Positions 61,601 to 64,000 of a DNA stretch of 64,000 nucleotides are shown piece by piece (the stretch's first letter is position 1; each line of letters starts with the position of its first letter). Source of the stretch: Marinomonas foliarum (lineage in GTDB: Bacteria; Pseudomonadota; Gammaproteobacteria; Pseudomonadales; Marinomonadaceae); the NCBI RefSeq assembly GCF_003337275.1, contig NZ_QPJQ01000026.1, positions 1 through 64,000 of the forward strand, written 5' to 3'. A model generated the notes under the pieces. That model made no database searches. It saw only the letters and a program-made list of their open reading frames with translations, and had not been told where the DNA came from. A program made the position numbers and the translations under genes.

Positions 61601-62377
61601 CGCCGCCATGGTTTCTTGTGCCTGACTTAACGCACTTTCCCAGTCGTAATCTGGTACGGCGATTTTGGCGTCAGGCTGATTGTTCAGTAAATATAAGTCT
61701 TTCAACAAGGCGTCTGGATTCGACCAAATCGGCTGAATCAAGGCGGCTTTGGTGTCGTCCATTGGATAAAACACACTACGCCAAACGTCTTTCACTGCCA
61801 TAGACAATGGCGCCAGCTCATCGGTCTCAATGGTTTGTTGGAACAACATGCGGCTTTCAAATGCATTCTGGCTCAGCATGCGCTGACAAAAGCCATGGAT
61901 AGTAAACACCGCCGCTTCGTCCATTTGCTTTTCGGCATACAGCAATTTTTCGATGGCGCCAGCACGTTGCTCGGCTGACATTTGCGCCATCCAATCCGCC
62001 AGAAATACATCGCTGCTTTCGCCCTGCAATAAGGCTTTTCGCGCCGCTCGTATGCGCCCACGAATACGGGCTTTTAGCTCGGCAGTGGCGGCTTCGGTAA
62101 AAGTCACCACCAAGATTTGGTCAACTGTCAGCGGTTTATCTAAATCTCCGCCATCCTCAGATAAAGACGGCCCTGTTGGCACCAGCAAGCGCAAATACAA
62201 GTTGGCAATGGTGTAGGTTTTCCCCGTGCCTGCACTGGCTTCGATTAGACGTTTGCCAAACAAAGGAAAGGTTAAGGCGTTGAGCGGTTCAGGAATCATG
62301 TTTAAGCCTTCTGCAGTTACTGAAGACTGATCAACAGAAGGCTCATTAACAGAAACGGACTCGTTAGAAAGACTCAT
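58649..62377 (-). CDS. recB: Exodeoxyribonuclease V beta subunit
   Basis: RecB supplies the 3'-5' helicase and the nuclease of RecBCD, which degrades and repairs double-strand ends. The 1242-residue protein has Walker [21 protein letters not shown] (about 43-62), the UvrD-type LIDEFQDTDAVQYRIF (about 411), IGDPKQAIYAFRGADI (about 444), VRIVTIHKSKGLEYPIVYLPF (in pieces, about 765) and the C-terminal nuclease motif VLDYKSNYLGD (about 1155). It overlaps recC by 4 bp. Confidence 0.97.
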   Translation of the reverse strand: MSLSNESVSVNEPSVDQSSVTAEGLNMIPEPLNALTFPLFGKRLIEASAGTGKTYTIANLYLRLLVPTGPSLSEDGGDLDKPLTVDQILVVTFTEAATAELKARIRGRIRAARKALLQGESSDVFLADWMAQMSAEQRAGAIEKLLYAEKQMDEAAVFTIHGFCQRMLSQNAFESRMLFQQTIETDELAPLSMAVKDVWRSVFYPMDDTKAALIQPIWSNPDALLKDLYLLNNQPDAKIAVPDYDWESALSQAQETMAAVRAMWLSQSQDIIDALERSGIKRTFWRKDPSKDIEAMTQWARSSRFELDKSLEKFDTNEHASRLSKGGDLPAHEFFGLVQSLRESFPDAGRLKAVLLTQLWQQTQERMKRWKRSTQSLTFTDLLTSLDVALTQDEAGKLAERIRHLYPIALIDEFQDTDAVQYRIFSTIYASAQVDQNTLGLIMIGDPKQAIYAFRGADIYTYLAAKKRVDAVYSLATNYRSSAAMIQSVNGLFTTQAEPFRVAGIPFVEVQDRGVASGFSRQGQTQAALQFLYQRSDEPVSAKEYRQTLAESCAAHLHEILLEGQQGQALLDGKGVRPKDVALLVTNFSQANALKDALRQRGIASVYLSDKGSVFETVESRELLIVLTAILSNGQESKLRSALATSLVDWSLEDLDTLNHDDVVYEKWGQAFRDYLEIWDKQGLLPMLREFMQDVALAANMLSHTGGERRLTDFLHLTEKLQQKSLELDSKEGVLRYLRLAIQNPNGNSDEQKIRLETDAELVRIVTIHKSKGLEYPIVYLPFAFTPYRDQEKSALYHDAQQQLWIAIDPDETQTELHKEELYAAEIRLAYVALTRSKEACFIGSMEVGKSSNKSRGAVSDVHLSGVGALIGEGEALEAGDLYPSIERLCERYQDGQMGLLELPEEPPRLPRFKMAQAQLTEPHARTFTGRVERDWWVGSYSSLVVEDKEQHDESVPGLDETTRLLDPLAEDVDVKDSQEAPEQNRFTFPKGAKPGTFLHDTLEGKALHDVSSNPSFNDLLKTSHHKLMADFYERQGFDEWQDVLSEWLPDIVNTELMAGMSLGSLAPSACRKEMEFFIPVTGMNALQLDRISREYDEVSRVAPMIQDRPLKGMLKGFIDLLFEYQGRYYVLDYKSNYLGDDFADYEPEKLVHAIAEHRYDLQYQLYTLALHRLLKQRLPNYDYEKHVGGVVYLFLRGMQPEQQTGVFHSRLTFEHVTALDKLFSGESDKPENHEAVQYGLF

Positions 62378-64000
62378 TCCATCACCTCCAAATGACGATG
62401 CATGGGCAACCAGATTTGCTCACACAAAGCGACAAACGCTTCCTTTTGGCGATTTAAATCGGGGAAATAACGCTGCCAATAAGCATCGTCCACCTCACTA
62501 CGAGTAAAGGCGCTGCTGTTGTCTTGGTAAAGCTTCAATGCTTGCTCCCAAGCTGTATCCAAGTCTTCTTGCGCTTTGCTCGAACAATAGCTCTTACACC
62601 ATGCATCCGCACTTTTGGCCGGTAAGGCAATCGGCTGACACAAGCCTTGCTGCAATAACGCCAACATAGTGTTTAGATATTCTTGAGCATCCTTCGGCGG
62701 GATAAGGATAAAACTATGCTGTAGTAACTTGCCGGTTTTGCTCAGATTAATAAGATGATGCTGCTTTGGCGTACCTTGCGCACACAAAGCTAAATGCTCG
62801 ATCCACGCCTGCATTTTTTGATGGGCAGATAAGTCACCAATGCGATAAGACAAACGCGTGGTCGCCGTTGGCAAATCCAACCACGCTTGCAGTACAATAC
62901 TGCCAAGGGTCAAGTTCACTTCAATCGGTTCACACTCTTCCAGCGCATAACCCTGCAGAACAGACAAAAGCTGCTGACATTGCCCACGACTCTGCTCCAA
63001 AGACAATCGACCCAGCGCGCCATAAGGCAAAGCGCCCATAAGAGACAAACGTTCAATAAACTGATCTTCATCGCCTTTTAGCATGGCTTGCAACAAACCT
63101 TCGCGCATCTGATAACCCGCCAAGCCATCCAGTGCGAACGGCTCATCTTCTTTCTCTTCCTCTTCTTGCATACTCAAATAAGCTTTCAATCGACGCTGAG
63201 TAAAGTACCGCGTTGGATGACCAATAAAGCGTGACAACTCGTCCAGAGCAAGATCCAATCTTGGCTGCTCCAAGCCATCCAAGGGTGAAAACTCGGAGTG
63301 CTCATCGTCAATAGGAACGCTAAGCAGAGCTGGCAACCATTGTTCGTCATAGCTGTACAAGCGCTTATCAGATGACTGCGAATTGACTTCTACAGACGAC
63401 TGAGTCGCATAGTAGGCGGCATTAAATGGCTGCAGCGGATGTTCGAGAATCAGTTTTTCTAACAAAGTTTTCTGCGACTCGTCTGGCGCTAATGCCTGAT
63501 CGCCTTCAAACACACAGCTTTGACCTATGTATTCCAACAGCTCACTCACCAAGATAGACGGATTTTTCTCACTGTTGTCTTGAATACTGCGCCCCACATA
63601 ACTGATATAGAAACAATCTCGTGCTGACATCAGTGCTTCAAGGAACAAGTATTTATCGTCTTCCCGTCGGCTTCGGTCGCCACTGCGATATTGCCCAACC
63701 ATCAGGTCAAATCCCATCGGCGCAACACTACGAGGATAATCCCCTTCGTTTAAACCCAAAACACAGATAACCTTAAAAGGCACAGAACGCATGGGCATCA
63801 AGGTACAAAAGTTCACTCGACCTGCTAAGAAGCGCTGACCGCCTTGAGATTCTTGTAACAAAGGAGATAACAGCTGGCGTATCACTTGCTGATCTAATGG
63901 GGAATCAAAATGCGCTTGCTGCCATTGCAGGGTCAAGGCATCAAGCTGCTTAGTCAGTAGGACCTGAAAAGCATCGTCTTCTTCCAATAAAAAGAAACGC
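62374..64000 (-). CDS. recC: Exodeoxyribonuclease V gamma subunit (partial, C-terminal part)
   Basis: The frame stays open to the right edge of the window (RFFLLEEDDAFQ at the edge), so about 541 C-terminal residues are present and the N-terminal half lies outside. RecC recognises Chi and holds the RecBCD complex together. Typical features are GRVNFCTLMPMRSVPFKVICVLGLNEGDYPR (in pieces, near the left third), DRSRREDDKYLFLEALMSAR and LYISYVG-like FYISYVGRSIQDN. It is first of recC-recB-recD. Confidence 0.95.
   Translation of the reverse strand, partial: RFFLLEEDDAFQVLLTKQLDALTLQWQQAHFDSPLDQQVIRQLLSPLLQESQGGQRFLAGRVNFCTLMPMRSVPFKVICVLGLNEGDYPRSVAPMGFDLMVGQYRSGDRSRREDDKYLFLEALMSARDCFYISYVGRSIQDNSEKNPSILVSELLEYIGQSCVFEGDQALAPDESQKTLLEKLILEHPLQPFNAAYYATQSSVEVNSQSSDKRLYSYDEQWLPALLSVPIDDEHSEFSPLDGLEQPRLDLALDELSRFIGHPTRYFTQRRLKAYLSMQEEEEKEDEPFALDGLAGYQMREGLLQAMLKGDEDQFIERLSLMGALPYGALGRLSLEQSRGQCQQLLSVLQGYALEECEPIEVNLTLGSIVLQAWLDLPTATTRLSYRIGDLSAHQKMQAWIEHLALCAQGTPKQHHLINLSKTGKLLQHSFILIPPKDAQEYLNTMLALLQQGLCQPIALPAKSADAWCKSYCSSKAQEDLDTAWEQALKLYQDNSSAFTRSEVDDAYWQRYFPDLNRQKEAFVALCEQIWLPMHRHLEVME

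Overview
The window reads as chromosomal DNA of a marine gammaproteobacterium, most like Marinomonas (Oceanospirillales). The assignment rests on the right-hand housekeeping block (uvrB, ihfB-lapA-lapB-pyrF, ppa, trxB, gsk, trpS, recC-recB-recD), moderate AT-richness, and the BCCT, TRAP and polyamine-type transporters typical of marine heterotrophs. No database search was possible; functions are inferred from motifs and gene order.

Layout. Positions 1-593 hold the end of an unidentified gene, a truncated regulator fragment and a relic tRNA terminator. A 48-bp copy of the 3' part of tRNA-Val(GAC) lies at 594-641, and the identical sequence forms the 3' end of the intact tRNA-Val at 42375-42451. 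The roughly 41.8 kb between them carries only accessory catabolic, transport and regulatory genes and looks like a genomic island. Phased 11-bp iterons sit near both ends, but no integrase gene is visible in the window. From 42.5 kb rightward the genes are ordinary core genes.

Island modules, left to right: (1) hutF and a TAXI-type TRAP transporter (1.0-6.4 kb); (2) purU-folD followed by a four-subunit sarcosine-oxidase-like enzyme that I read as N-methylglutamate dehydrogenase mgdABCD (6.7-13.6 kb), with a divergent IclR regulator; (3) a gabD-like succinate semialdehyde dehydrogenase and a BCCT transporter (14.6-17.7 kb); (4) a tgn-like cluster: two-component flavin monooxygenase, reductase, aldehyde dehydrogenase, alpha/beta hydrolase and an AA_synth protein, with a divergent GntR regulator, CMD and DUF1330 proteins and an ABC importer (18.0-28.6 kb); (5) amtB and gmaS-mgsABC, with a divergent XRE-cupin regulator (28.8-35.6 kb); (6) a separate TRAP / aldolase / amidase / RraA-like module with its own GntR regulator (36.0-42.0 kb).

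How they fit. Modules 2-5 read as one route for an N-methylpyridinium betaine such as trigonelline. Uptake is by the ABC and/or BCCT transporter. Ring cleavage and hydrolysis give methylamine, formate, CO2 and succinate semialdehyde. GabD feeds the TCA cycle. GmaS, MgsABC and MgdABCD convert methylamine to a THF-bound C1 unit plus ammonium/glutamate, and FolD and PurU turn the C1 unit into formate. This is inference from co-localisation; homarine or another methylated amine are live alternatives. Candidate operators (two perfect palindromes for the GntR, a shared IclR motif, a sigma-54 promoter before gmaS) support co-ordinated control.
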